DNA of 64,000 nt from GCA-002282575 sp964519885 (GTDB taxonomy: Bacteria; Pseudomonadota; Gammaproteobacteria; Thiomicrospirales; Thiomicrospiraceae), in NCBI GenBank assembly GCA_964519885.1, contig CAZFLX010000002.1:108626-172625 (forward strand), in the 5' to 3' direction. Shown one piece after another: positions 14,754 to 23,123 of this stretch (the stretch's first letter is position 1; every line of letters begins with the position of its first letter). A model generated the notes under the pieces. The model saw only the letters and a program-made list of their open reading frames with translations. It searched no databases and was not told where the DNA came from. The translations under genes and the position numbers were made by a program.

Positions 14754-14785
14754 TGGCAATCTATGTATTATTTAGGAGGCTGTGT

Positions 14786-15094
14786 ATGTCTGCTACTACA
14801 AACGTCAGAGTTACCAGTCGCATTAGTCAGCAACTGCAAGAAAAACTGCAGTTGGCGGCTGACATGATGGGTGCTTCGTTGAATCAATTTATTCTTCAAG
14901 CTGCTGACGAAAAGGCGGATAAGATGATTGAAAGTGAAGCACGTATTTCATTGACGCGTCGTGAGTCTGCGCGAATTTTTGAGTTGCTTGAAAATCCGCC
15001 TGTGATGAACGATAAGTTAGCGTTGTTGATGACTGACTATGACAGGAGAAAGCTAGATGACGCTCATTCTGCCATTAGCTGGTCACCACAATAA
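14786..15094 (+). CDS. TacA-like antitoxin (DUF1778 ribbon-helix-helix)
   Basis: About 102 aa. N-terminal ribbon-helix-helix: strand TNVRVTSRISQQLQEKLQLA, then MGASLNQFILQAADEKAD, the DUF1778 pattern. The C-terminal tail, ARIFELLENPP onward, is the part that neutralises the acetyltransferase in this family. AGGAGG supports ATG 14786. It overlaps the toxin gene by 38 bases, a typical operon layout. It should repress its own promoter with the toxin, although the gene sits mid-operon here. Confidence 0.85.
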   Translation: MSATTNVRVTSRISQQLQEKLQLAADMMGASLNQFILQAADEKADKMIESEARISLTRRESARIFELLENPPVMNDKLALLMTDYDRRKLDDAHSAISWSPQ

Positions 15095-15542
15095 AGCATG
15101 TTTTGATTGCGGTGACGATGCGTTAAATCGTTGGCTTAAACAGGTTGCGAGTCAACATAAAAGCAAAATGATTTCGAGCACTTTTGTTGCTGTTGAGCAT
15201 CAAAATAGTTCTGATATTTACGGATTTTATTCGATCAATATGACAGAGCTTAAAAATGAGTTGTTGCCACAAAGTATGCGGAAAAAGCTACCTTTGACCA
15301 TTCCATCCTTCCGTATTGGTAGGTTAGCGGTAGATTGTAAGTATCATGGTCAAGGTCTCGGTGGTCTGCTTTTAGCAAATGCACTATCAAGAGTTGCCAG
15401 TGTTTCGGATGAAATCGGTGGTGTCTTGGTACTTGTGGACGCAAAACCGAGTGCGGTTAATTTCTATTTGAAGTACGGTTTTGAGCCGCTTGAGGATCAT
15501 CCTTTAAGTTTGTTCATGCCGATCCAAATACTTAAAAAATAG
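15057..15542 (+). CDS. TacT-like GNAT acetyltransferase toxin
   Basis: 161 aa. The GNAT fold shows the acetyl-CoA site as KYHGQGLGGLLLANAL (Q/RxxGxG/A, about residues 97-112) and the C-terminal FYLKYGFEPL motif with the Tyr used by TacT-type toxins. TacT toxins acetylate the amino group of charged tRNAs and stop translation. The start overlaps the antitoxin gene. Its place inside the ICE backbone suggests an addiction role. Confidence 0.85.
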   Translation: MTLILPLAGHHNKACFDCGDDALNRWLKQVASQHKSKMISSTFVAVEHQNSSDIYGFYSINMTELKNELLPQSMRKKLPLTIPSFRIGRLAVDCKYHGQGLGGLLLANALSRVASVSDEIGGVLVLVDAKPSAVNFYLKYGFEPLEDHPLSLFMPIQILKK

Positions 15543-15553
15543 AGGAGGTTAAT

Positions 15554-15649
15554 GTGAGCACATTTACAATGCAAGTCATTGCTATGGGTTTGGTTGTTAT
15601 GGCATTAGCCTATACCGTATGGCAGATGCATAAAAATAGTAGCCATTGA
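15554..15649 (+). CDS. Single-span membrane micro-protein, 31 aa (GTG start)
   Basis: GTG 15554 follows AGGAGG by six bases. One hydrophobic helix and a short basic tail. It closes the toxin-antitoxin operon, as micro-genes close most other operons in this module. Confidence 0.5.
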   Translation: MSTFTMQVIAMGLVVMALAYTVWQMHKNSSH

Positions 15650-15675
15650 TCTGATGTAGCACTGTATTTATTTTA

Positions 15676-15744
15676 CCCTACTGGGAATCACATCCCTGTA
15701 GGGGCGGTGGTTCCCTTTTTTATTTCAAAAAATGGAGAACCACC
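15676..15744 (+). promoter_or_regulatory. Switch-like leader RNA, copy 14
   Basis: P1: CCCTACTGGGA (15676-15686) with TCCCTGTAGGG (15693-15703), one mismatch. B: GGGAATCAC (15683-15691) with GTGGTTCCC (15707-15715), one G-U. C: GGTGGTT (15706-15712) with AACCACC (15738-15744), seven perfect pairs, before ATG 15745; inner TTTTTT/AAAAAA extends the hairpin. Confidence 0.75.
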
Positions 15745-18078
15745 ATGAACGACAACATTATTGATGATACCAACATTACCGATGACGAATGTGTCTTAGG
15801 TGATGCGTTGAATCAACCTACCAATGACGATGTGATGCCTTTGTCCCAATTCATTAAGGATTTTGGTGGCACATTGATGGATGCAGTTAAAACGCAATTG
15901 CGTCCAACTTATCTTATTCACGACGAGTCAGAAAAACGCCTTGCGGTGATGGATGGTCTTAAACGTAAGCCATTCGTGCAGCAGCAAGACGTGGTGCAAG
16001 CCGTTACTAAACTGATGGTTGATGTGGATGCACCGGCATCTGTCATTAATGCAGAAATGGGTACGGGTAAAACGATGATGGCCATTTGCGCTGCGGCAGT
16101 CATGCACGCAGAGGGCTATCAACGTACCTTGGTGGTTTCACCACCGCATCTGGTGTATAAGTGGCGACGTGAGATACTAGAAACAGTTCCTAACGCTCGC
16201 GTGTGGGTGCTCAATGGTCCAGACACGCTCCGAAAGTTGCTCTTGATTCGTAATATGCTCAATAAACCTGATGTGCCAGAGTTTTTTGTCATGGGGCGTG
16301 TTCGTATGCGAATGGGCTTTGACTGGCGTCCTGCTTTTGCAGTGCGTCGCTATCGTCAATATGGAGAAATGGGCGAAGCGGTCAACACACAAGTTGCCGC
16401 CTGTCCTAAGTGTGGTACACACATTCAACATAGCGATGAAGAACCTATTCCATTGACACCTCAAGCGGCACAGTTGCGCTTGAATGAGAAACGACAAAAT
16501 TGCCGTTGTTGCGGTGAGCGTCTTTGGACGTTATCACGCAGAAAAGGTGAGGTGGCCAAAACACGACAAGAAATTGTCATGGATGCACTGGTGCAGATAC
16601 CAACGATCGGCAAGAAAACCGCAGAGCGTTTGTACGATACCTTTGGTGATGGGTTAGGAAAAATGCTGGAGGACAATGTTTACTCCTTCATTAACCTAAT
16701 GGATGAAAACGGTGAGTTGGTGTTTACGGACAACCAAGCCAGAAGAATGGAAAGAGCCATGTCACGCATGGAGTTTTCATTTGGGCAGGGTGGTTATCAG
16801 CCAACTGAGTTCATCAAGCGTTACCTACCCAGTGGTTACTTTGGTTTATTAGTCGTGGACGAAGGACACGAATATAAAAACGAAGGCTCAGCTCAAGGTC
16901 AGGCAATGGCTGTGCTTGCACGCAAGTGCAAAAAGACATTGCTGTTAACTGGCACACTGATGGGTGGATATGCTGATGACTTGTTTTACTTGTTATGGCG
17001 TCTTAATCCTCAGTTGATGATTGATGATGGCTTCACCTACCGTAAAGGTGGGTTAGGAAGTGCAGCTCAATCATTCTTGCGTCAGCATGGTGTGATTAAG
17101 GAAGTTACTCGTGTTAAAAGTTCCGATAGCGAACGTCGTTCACATCGAACCGCTAAAGGAGACCAGATTGATACGAGATCAGCAAAAGCACCAGGCTTTG
17201 GACCAAAGGGCATTATGCGCTACGTGGTACCTTACACGGCATTCTTAAAACTCAAGGATATTGGCGGTAATATATTGCCGCCATACGAAGAGCATTTTGA
17301 AAAAGTCGAAATGACAGCGATGCAAGGTGAGATGTACAGCAAAATGGCATCGAGCTTGCAGTCTGAGTTGAGACAAGCATTGGCGAAAGGCGATACCTCA
17401 TTAATGGGTGTTGTTTTGAATACCTTGCTGGCTTGGCCAGATACCTGTTTCCGTTCTGAAACGGTACGTCATCCGCATAGCCGTGCAACGCTTGCTTATG
17501 CACCGAGCATTTTTGATGAAACGGAGATTTCTCCGAAAGAAGCAAGAATGTTGGAAATATGCAAAGCCGAGAAGCTTAGAGGGCGTCGCACGCTGGTGTA
17601 CACCGTTTACACCGGCACGCGCGACACCACTGGGCGGTTAAAGTCACTACTTGAAGCCGAAGGGCTGCGAGTGGCGGTACTCAAAGCAAGTGTAGAAGCA
17701 GCTAAGCGTGAAGATTGGTTGCTTGATCAGGTCGATCGAGGTGTTGATGTCATCATCACCAATCCCGAATTGGTTAAGACAGGCCTCGATATGCTTCAGT
17801 TCCCAACCATCGTGTTTATGCAGACAGGCTACAACGTCTACACGGTACAACAGGCAGCGCGACGCTCCTGGCGTATTGGGCAGAAGTTGCCCGTCGACGT
17901 GTACTTTTTAGGCTATGGAGACTCAGCGCAGATTACCTGCCTAGAACTCATGGCCAAGAAGATCACCGTTAGCCAATCAACCTCTGGTGATATGCCAGAT
18001 TCAGGGCTAGACATCCTCAACCAGTCAGGCGACAGCGTTGAGGTTGCCCTAGCCAAACAACTCCTTGGTAGAGGATAA
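15745..18078 (+). CDS. SNF2/DEAD-like helicase with internal zinc ribbon
   Basis: 777 aa superfamily-2 helicase. Walker A is MGTGKT (about residue 104) and the DExH box is DEGH (about 371). An insert between them has CPKCG and CRCCG pairs (about 219-255), a probable zinc ribbon. The C-terminal helicase lobe ends with QAARRSWRIGQ, the motif VI of SNF2-type enzymes. Such helicases occur in ICE backbones near ssb; a role in replication or transfer of the element is inferred. Last gene of the module and followed by a strong terminator. Confidence 0.88.
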   Translation: MNDNIIDDTNITDDECVLGDALNQPTNDDVMPLSQFIKDFGGTLMDAVKTQLRPTYLIHDESEKRLAVMDGLKRKPFVQQQDVVQAVTKLMVDVDAPASVINAEMGTGKTMMAICAAAVMHAEGYQRTLVVSPPHLVYKWRREILETVPNARVWVLNGPDTLRKLLLIRNMLNKPDVPEFFVMGRVRMRMGFDWRPAFAVRRYRQYGEMGEAVNTQVAACPKCGTHIQHSDEEPIPLTPQAAQLRLNEKRQNCRCCGERLWTLSRRKGEVAKTRQEIVMDALVQIPTIGKKTAERLYDTFGDGLGKMLEDNVYSFINLMDENGELVFTDNQARRMERAMSRMEFSFGQGGYQPTEFIKRYLPSGYFGLLVVDEGHEYKNEGSAQGQAMAVLARKCKKTLLLTGTLMGGYADDLFYLLWRLNPQLMIDDGFTYRKGGLGSAAQSFLRQHGVIKEVTRVKSSDSERRSHRTAKGDQIDTRSAKAPGFGPKGIMRYVVPYTAFLKLKDIGGNILPPYEEHFEKVEMTAMQGEMYSKMASSLQSELRQALAKGDTSLMGVVLNTLLAWPDTCFRSETVRHPHSRATLAYAPSIFDETEISPKEARMLEICKAEKLRGRRTLVYTVYTGTRDTTGRLKSLLEAEGLRVAVLKASVEAAKREDWLLDQVDRGVDVIITNPELVKTGLDMLQFPTIVFMQTGYNVYTVQQAARRSWRIGQKLPVDVYFLGYGDSAQITCLELMAKKITVSQSTSGDMPDSGLDILNQSGDSVEVALAKQLLGRG

Positions 18079-18090
18079 AACTACCGCAAG

Positions 18091-18118
18091 AACCCACATC
18101 GCAAGATGTGGGTTTTTT
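18091..18118 (+). terminator. Rho-independent terminator
   Basis: AACCCACAT (18091-18099) and ATGTGGGTT (18106-18114), nine pairs with a 6-nt loop, followed by T-rich DNA. Ends the helicase transcript and the ICE maintenance module. Confidence 0.9.
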
Positions 18119-18258
18119 GTTTTGTAGTGAGTGGTAATATCAATATTTTGATTAAGCGTAAAGATGGTATGGTTGTTTTTTAACCGACTCAAGAGCATAT
18201 GCCGAAGTAGATAATAAGATCGATGGACCGATCAAAGTGTTGTGTCATTGATTATTAG

Positions 18259-18591
18259 TCATAAACGGAACGAACGAGTGCTAAGCCTACCTATGTTATT
18301 TAATATGTCTATAATTAATAGCTCTGATTCTTTGCTACCGTCCCAAGTATTTAATACAGCAGACATTAGTGGTTCGCTGATTTTTAATTTATCATCACTG
18401 TCGATGTCTATTTTTGTATACTTGCATACTTTAATTACGTTCTTTGAAATTCTTCTTGATTTTCCGGATAGTATTTTTGAAATTTGGGACTGATCTACCC
18501 CTGTTTTTTCTTGAATAAATATTTGCATTTTGGGGTTTTTCTCTTTCCAATCAATAAGTAACTGATTGATTGTATATATGTTTTTTTTCAT
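18259..18591 (-). CDS. HTH (XRE-like) transcriptional regulator
   Basis: 110 aa from ATG 18591. The segment QEKTGVDQSQISKILSGK (about residues 27-44) is a typical helix-turn-helix of the XRE/Cro type. An upstream in-frame ATG at 18636 overlaps the divergent promoter and is less likely. It is divergent from the ASCH gene at 18654 across a 60-bp gap, so it probably represses both. Confidence 0.7.
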   Translation of the reverse strand: MKKNIYTINQLLIDWKEKNPKMQIFIQEKTGVDQSQISKILSGKSRRISKNVIKVCKYTKIDIDSDDKLKISEPLMSAVLNTWDGSKESELLIIDILNNIGRLSTRSFRL

Positions 18592-18597
18592 ATTTAT

Positions 18598-18628
18598 TTG
18601 ACTATTTGAATAATCGATATGGTATAAT
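18598..18628 (+). promoter_or_regulatory. Promoter of the ASCH gene
   Basis: TATAAT at 18623-18628, 26 bases before the start, with TTGACT at 18598-18603 (19-bp spacer) as a candidate -35. It lies against the regulator's start, allowing repression. Confidence 0.45.
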
Positions 18629-18653
18629 ATCAACACAATAAATTAAAGGCAAT

Positions 18654-19034
18654 ATGACTATGAAAGTGCTACTGTCAATAAAGCCAGAGTTTGCAGAAAA
18701 AATTCTTTCTGGTGAGAAAAAGTTTGAGTTCAGGCGTGCTGTATTTAAGGAGCCTAATATCAGTGCGGTTGTAATATACGCATCTAGTCCCGTTCAGAAG
18801 GTGGTTGGAGAGTTTAGCATTGACGATGTTTACGAGATGCCGCCAGCGGAGTTGTGGGAGAAAACCTCTCAAGGTTCTGGGATCGATAGAAAATATTTTG
18901 ATGCTTACTTTGACGGAAAGAGGAAAGGCTATGCAATTAAGGTTGGTCGAGTTCTTTGTTACGATATACCTATGAAATTAGGAAGTCTAGGTATCAAAAC
19001 GCCACCACAATCATTTTGTTATTTAGATAGATAA
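18654..19034 (+). CDS. ASCH-domain protein
   Basis: 126 aa. Begins with the ASCH signature: LSIKPEFAEKILSGEKKFEFRR, then IYASSPVQKVVGEFSI. ASCH is a PUA-like RNA-binding fold, and some members are ribonucleases or bind modified nucleotides. Start chosen by AAAGG upstream. It is divergent from the XRE gene and convergent with the acetyltransferase at 19556, whose operon partner also carries a domain of this superfamily. Confidence 0.75.
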   Translation: MTMKVLLSIKPEFAEKILSGEKKFEFRRAVFKEPNISAVVIYASSPVQKVVGEFSIDDVYEMPPAELWEKTSQGSGIDRKYFDAYFDGKRKGYAIKVGRVLCYDIPMKLGSLGIKTPPQSFCYLDR

Positions 19035-19073
19035 GATTTGAGCGCCGTACGTCTTTCGTATGGCGCTGATTCG

Positions 19074-19556
19074 TTACATAATCTTAGATACATCCTCATT
19101 AAGGAAGTATTCGACTTTTCCTGGTCTATACAAGGCATCGTGAACACTCGTTACTTTAAAGCCGTAGTGCTTGAATAAACGTTCAAACTCAAGGTACTTT
19201 TCTTCAGAGACAGTTAAGAATGGCTTATCTGTACCAAGTGCTTCGAAGCTTTTTTCGAACAGCTTAAGCCCATAGCCTTTGTTTTGGTAGCTAGTATGTA
19301 CAGTAAGGTTGCAAAGCTTTTTCTCAAACTGAGTGTTCTTAATGATTGCCACTCCTGCCGCTGCCAAACCTGAATACTCAAAAATAATTTTTCTTTCATC
19401 TGTCATAGCTATGTCAGTAGCTACGCTACCCCAAAACCACGTGTCGTAGTCTGGATAAAATGCAGAAGCTGATTTCGTAAGATTGAAAGCAACTACAACA
19501 GCCTCGCTAGTAAGCTCTTTGCTAATGGTCTTACTTAGCTCATTGATTACTTGCAT
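19074..19556 (-). CDS. GNAT acetyltransferase
   Basis: 160 aa from ATG 19556, preceded by AGGAG. GNAT core: NLTVHTSYQNKGYGLKLFEKSF with the acetyl-CoA motif QNKGYG, then a strand and FKHYGFK. It overlaps the end of the preceding gene by 17 bases, so the three minus-strand genes (20703-21791, 19540-20703, this one) are one operon. Substrate unknown; given its neighbours, a toxin or modifying enzyme is possible. Confidence 0.75.
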   Translation of the reverse strand: MQVINELSKTISKELTSEAVVVAFNLTKSASAFYPDYDTWFWGSVATDIAMTDERKIIFEYSGLAAAGVAIIKNTQFEKKLCNLTVHTSYQNKGYGLKLFEKSFEALGTDKPFLTVSEEKYLEFERLFKHYGFKVTSVHDALYRPGKVEYFLNEDVSKIM

Positions 19557-20703
19557 TTTTTTGCTCCTGTTGTGGTGCAAGTGATAGATAACTCTGGGTT
19601 AGCTCATGACTCCAAAATATGCTGGCGATAGTGGAGGCTACAACCCCAGCTAAGATTATAGCACCTATAGTCATAAAAAGGGAGCGCTGAGAACTCTTTG
19701 AACTTTTCACTTTAATGAAATTGTCATAACCAATTTTGTGCTTCGTCGTTCTATTTTCAAGCCAGTTATAAGCTACGTAACGCATGGATTTCGATTGTTT
19801 ATTAAATGTTATGTTGTTCCACAGTGCTGACAAAGGAACAATTAAAGCACATTTTACCCACTGAAGTGCTAAGTATGATTTATCTTTTGATTCAGTATTG
19901 TGATTTATAAAAGCACTCCAGATTTCTTCTTCTAATAGCCTTGCGGAGCCGTGTTCAGTTGTTCCCATTACAACTTGACTCCAGGCATCAACTATCAGAA
20001 AAAAATTAACCTTTCTAATTTCCGTGCTTTTGGCTTTTGTTCGTAAGCTATAAGATATGCTTCTCATAGAGTTTATGCGAAAGTCTATAAAAGTCATTTT
20101 TTCAGACATGCCAGAAAAAAATCTAGCAGGTAGGTTCGCATTAGTAATTATTGGCGAATAACTTGAAGGCTTAAATCTCAAACGGACGTAAATTTCGATA
20201 TTATCATCTAGTTTAGAAGTGTCTTTGGGAATATCAACGATGATGTGTGTGTTCTCTTGCTTGTCATCATTATTGGTATCTTCTATACGCAAGTTTCTTT
20301 CTGGACTAAATAAATAAAATTTTGATTCTGAACGTGTTATTTTAGAAAATCTAGGGTCATCTTCAACAGTTTCTATCGTTAAAGAATCGTTAAATAATGC
20401 CTCTAGAACTGCAGGGTGCTCTCTTAAAAAAGGGCTCTTATCTATTATTTCAGTTCGTTTTAAATAAAAAGGTAGGATACAGTGCAAACAAGATTTATTG
20501 CTCCAATTAAATATTCTAAAGCCAATCTCCAAATAGCCGTTATGATTATCTGGCTTCCATAGGTTTATGTCTAATTCTAGAAATGTAGGGTTAGTATTGG
20601 ATTCTACTTGTACCTTGATAGGCGTAGACTCCACAGATTGCTTTAAACAATCACTGTCTTCTTTTTGGTCAACCCATATAACTAGAGAATTTAATTTGTT
20701 CAT
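19540..20703 (-). CDS. Unknown protein with C-terminal membrane anchor, 387 aa
   Basis: About 345 soluble residues followed by one transmembrane helix (about 350-372) and a short outside tail. Internal Cys pair SCLHC near residue 77. No family recognised. It shares its start with the stop of the upstream gene (ATG/TGA-type overlap at 20703) and overlaps the downstream acetyltransferase. The tail-anchored layout could be a membrane effector or sensor. Confidence 0.65.
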   Translation of the reverse strand: MNKLNSLVIWVDQKEDSDCLKQSVESTPIKVQVESNTNPTFLELDINLWKPDNHNGYLEIGFRIFNWSNKSCLHCILPFYLKRTEIIDKSPFLREHPAVLEALFNDSLTIETVEDDPRFSKITRSESKFYLFSPERNLRIEDTNNDDKQENTHIIVDIPKDTSKLDDNIEIYVRLRFKPSSYSPIITNANLPARFFSGMSEKMTFIDFRINSMRSISYSLRTKAKSTEIRKVNFFLIVDAWSQVVMGTTEHGSARLLEEEIWSAFINHNTESKDKSYLALQWVKCALIVPLSALWNNITFNKQSKSMRYVAYNWLENRTTKHKIGYDNFIKVKSSKSSQRSLFMTIGAIILAGVVASTIASIFWSHELTQSYLSLAPQQEQKNASNQ

Positions 20704-21791
20704 TATTGCTCCCAGACAACTAAATTAGGGTTACATCGTCCAAGATCTAAAAGCCCTTTTGATTGCTTTGACGTTAAAGAAAAACATCCCCAGTAGGATG
20801 GTGAAATTTCTAGCTCTTCTTGGAGTTGTTGATTCGTAACCTTTTTTTTGAAGGCTACGTTGTAGGTCATTCTTATTAAATGTGGATAATTTTTGTCTTT
20901 GTAGAATTGTTTTAATTCTTCAACGGAAAAGATGCTGCCCTTCGAACAATACAATAAAAAATCTGATTCACTTTTGAAGTGATTGATGTTACGTACTTCG
21001 TCTACAACACACATTGAAGTTACTACAGATCTGTAATATGCTGGACCTTGGCCATCTTTAGTCCGATAAATGAACACCAAGTCACCCTTGGACATCATTG
21101 CGAGGCAATTCATAGCGGTGATGTAAATTTTTCTTATGGTGTTCGTTGGAGCTACATCATTCAACAAGTTGTATGACTCATTAGAAAGTATTGAATCAGG
21201 AAACATTTTGGTGTGAAATTCTGGCTTTATGCTCAGTACCCAGCATTTTTTTCTAGTTGCTTCAACAAAAGGATAATCTTGATAGATGTTGTGTGCGTGT
21301 ACACCAATATTTTTTATTAGGACGAGTTCTGTTCCACCGGCCGATATTTTGTCAGCTACATGATAAAAACCGTAGTTGTTCAGTCCTTTGATTAACCGTT
21401 CATGTTTTGGAAAAATAGTGACATAAATCTCTTCTACATTGTTTTCTGTTGCGTGGTCCATTATTTTCTTGATGACTCTCTCTCCAAGTCTGGTTCCGTG
21501 TGCTTCAATCTTTAGAGTACCAACCTTTAGTCTTTTCTTGTAAGGCAAAGTGGGACGAGCGTCTTTGATCTCATCATGTTCCAGCTTGAGATACAAAAAG
21601 GCTACAAGCTTATCTTCGTCATCGTAAAGAACATAGGCATGCTCATCAGAAGCAGCTTTTTTGTTGAACCAAATAGCAAATTCGGCATAATCTGCTTTAA
21701 GGGAGTCAAAAAAGGGGTCAGACAGGTCTATTGCATTAAAATGAGAATATTGCAGGTGAGCCATATTTATTTTTCCTACTATTTTACGCAT
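20703..21791 (-). CDS. GNAT acetyltransferase fused to an ASCH/EVE-like domain
   Basis: Residues 1-170: GNAT domain with YVLYDDEDKLVAFLYLKL, the acetyl-CoA loop as GTRLGERVIKKIMD and NNYGFYHV. Residues 180-362: a PUA-superfamily part beginning CWVLSIKPEFHTKMFPDSI, close in wording to the start of the ASCH protein at 18654 (LSIKPEFAEKIL), and containing KGDLVFIYRT as EVE/ASCH domains do. The fusion suggests recognition of an RNA or nucleotide and its acetylation. First gene of a three-gene operon. Confidence 0.7.
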   Translation of the reverse strand: MRKIVGKINMAHLQYSHFNAIDLSDPFFDSLKADYAEFAIWFNKKAASDEHAYVLYDDEDKLVAFLYLKLEHDEIKDARPTLPYKKRLKVGTLKIEAHGTRLGERVIKKIMDHATENNVEEIYVTIFPKHERLIKGLNNYGFYHVADKISAGGTELVLIKNIGVHAHNIYQDYPFVEATRKKCWVLSIKPEFHTKMFPDSILSNESYNLLNDVAPTNTIRKIYITAMNCLAMMSKGDLVFIYRTKDGQGPAYYRSVVTSMCVVDEVRNINHFKSESDFLLYCSKGSIFSVEELKQFYKDKNYPHLIRMTYNVAFKKKVTNQQLQEELEISPSYWGCFSLTSKQSKGLLDLGRCNPNLVVWEQ

Positions 21792-21987
21792 CTTTTATAA
21801 CATAAACAGTGAAAGAATTCTACAAAGTAGGCTTTCAGTAGGTGAGTAAAGCTTTGTGCCAAAAACGGGTGTTTTTGAGACAGGCCACAAAGTTTGACAA
21901 AAATCACTTGATTGCTGTCTCAAAACTGTGTCAAAATCAAAGTATCATAAACCTGTGTCAAAACATAAGTAAGTAGAGAATGATGGA
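21792..21987 (+). promoter_or_regulatory. Candidate resolvase-binding (res) region with repeated CTGTSTCAAAA sites
   Basis: Four 11-bp sites matching CTGT(C/G)TCAAAA: inverted at 21873-21883, direct at 21915-21925, 21926-21936 and 21953-21963. A serine resolvase is encoded one gene downstream, and such sites resemble the half-sites of a res locus or the operator of this operon. Which function applies is inferred. Confidence 0.5.
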
Positions 21988-22548
21988 ATGAACAAAATTG
22001 GTCAAGTAAAGCAGCTAGTCAGTGAAGTCAATCGATTGCACCGAGAGTTTTCTGATAAGTACTTTGAGACTGGGAAAGTTGAGAAGCTAAACTTAGCTAG
22101 AACGATCAAATCTGTTCCGACTCCTCATATCTATAATTATCGTTTAACACTGCATGAAAGCATTAATGATTTTTTGATGAGTGCAGACATTGACATCAAG
22201 TATTTTTATCGTGTTAAAACGCGTGAAAGCATTGATGACAAGATTGAGCGTTTTTCGACCCGTGAAGATCAGTATCCAGTCAATAACTGGCTCAATGATA
22301 TTTTTGGTGCCCGAATCACCCTAACAGCAGATGAAATAAGCTTGCTTATGGACTTATTGGATGATTGGCAAGATGAATTAGGTCTAAAGAACTGGTATTT
22401 ACGCGATAAAGAGGGTTATCGCGGCTTGCACATTTACTTCAAAAATAAAAACAACTTTTATTTTCCGTGGGAGCTTCAAATTTGGGATGAGGCAGATGTT
22501 CAAAGCAACATTCAAAACCATGAAAAATTCAAACGTAAGTTTGTTTAA
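21988..22548 (+). CDS. RelA/SpoT-like (small alarmone synthetase type) protein
   Basis: 186 aa. The nucleotidyltransferase pattern of RelA/SpoT synthetases is visible: RVKTRESIDDKIERF (about 72-87), DIFGARITL (about 104-112, in place of DxxGxR), GYRGLHIYF (about 144-152) and WELQIW (about 161-166). Family members make (p)ppGpp or, in toxic variants, modify adenine nucleotides or tRNA. No HD hydrolase domain is present, so it is synthetase-only. Its setting next to a resolvase and repeated sites suggests a transposed or defensive unit. Confidence 0.7.
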   Translation: MNKIGQVKQLVSEVNRLHREFSDKYFETGKVEKLNLARTIKSVPTPHIYNYRLTLHESINDFLMSADIDIKYFYRVKTRESIDDKIERFSTREDQYPVNNWLNDIFGARITLTADEISLLMDLLDDWQDELGLKNWYLRDKEGYRGLHIYFKNKNNFYFPWELQIWDEADVQSNIQNHEKFKRKFV

Positions 22549-22562
22549 ATGACGTTGGCTGA

Positions 22563-23123
22563 ATGAAAATCGGTTACGCCCGTGTATCAACATTACAGCA
22601 ATCTGTTGGCCTTCAGACTGATGCCTTACGTGCCGCTGGCTGTGACACTATTTACGAAGAAACACAATCTGGAGCTAAGCCTGGCAAGGAACGACCAGAG
22701 TTAGCGGCCTGCCTAAAAGCACTGCGTGTTGGAGATGTGCTGGTGGTATGGAAGTTAGATCGATTGGCTAGAAGTACTAGAGAGTTAATCACGATAGTAC
22801 AAGATCTTGCCAATAGAGGAATAGGGTTTGAGTCGCTAACTGAGCAGATTGAAACAAACACACCAGCGGGTAAACTTCTGTTCCATATCATGGGTGCTTT
22901 AGCAGAGTTTGAACGTGACCTTATTCGTGAGCGTACAAGAGCAGGGCTGGAAACAGCGCGTGCGCGTGGACGCAAAGGAGGTCGCCCTATCAGTTTAAGT
23001 GACTCTGATAAAAAAATGATTAAATTGATGTCGAATAATCAAGAAATCAGTCCCACGGAAATTGCGAAACGCTTTAAGATAAGCAGAGCGACTTACTATC
23101 GCACTATTAAGGAAATTGAATGA
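22563..23123 (+). CDS. Serine recombinase (resolvase/invertase family)
   Basis: 186 aa. Catalytic Ser in GYARVST (about residue 9), the WKLDRLARS motif (about 62-70), and EFERDLIRERT (about 118-128) are all intact. The C-terminal HTH (SPTEIAKRFKISRATYYR) binds DNA. It could resolve a cointegrate at the sites upstream at 21873-21963. Its stop overlaps the next start by four bases. Confidence 0.93.
   Translation: MKIGYARVSTLQQSVGLQTDALRAAGCDTIYEETQSGAKPGKERPELAACLKALRVGDVLVVWKLDRLARSTRELITIVQDLANRGIGFESLTEQIETNTPAGKLLFHIMGALAEFERDLIRERTRAGLETARARGRKGGRPISLSDSDKKMIKLMSNNQEISPTEIAKRFKISRATYYRTIKEIE

Noticed and set aside
18242..18493. Plus-strand 83-aa ORF
   Set aside because: It is antisense to the XRE regulator, which has an HTH signature; no ribosome site.
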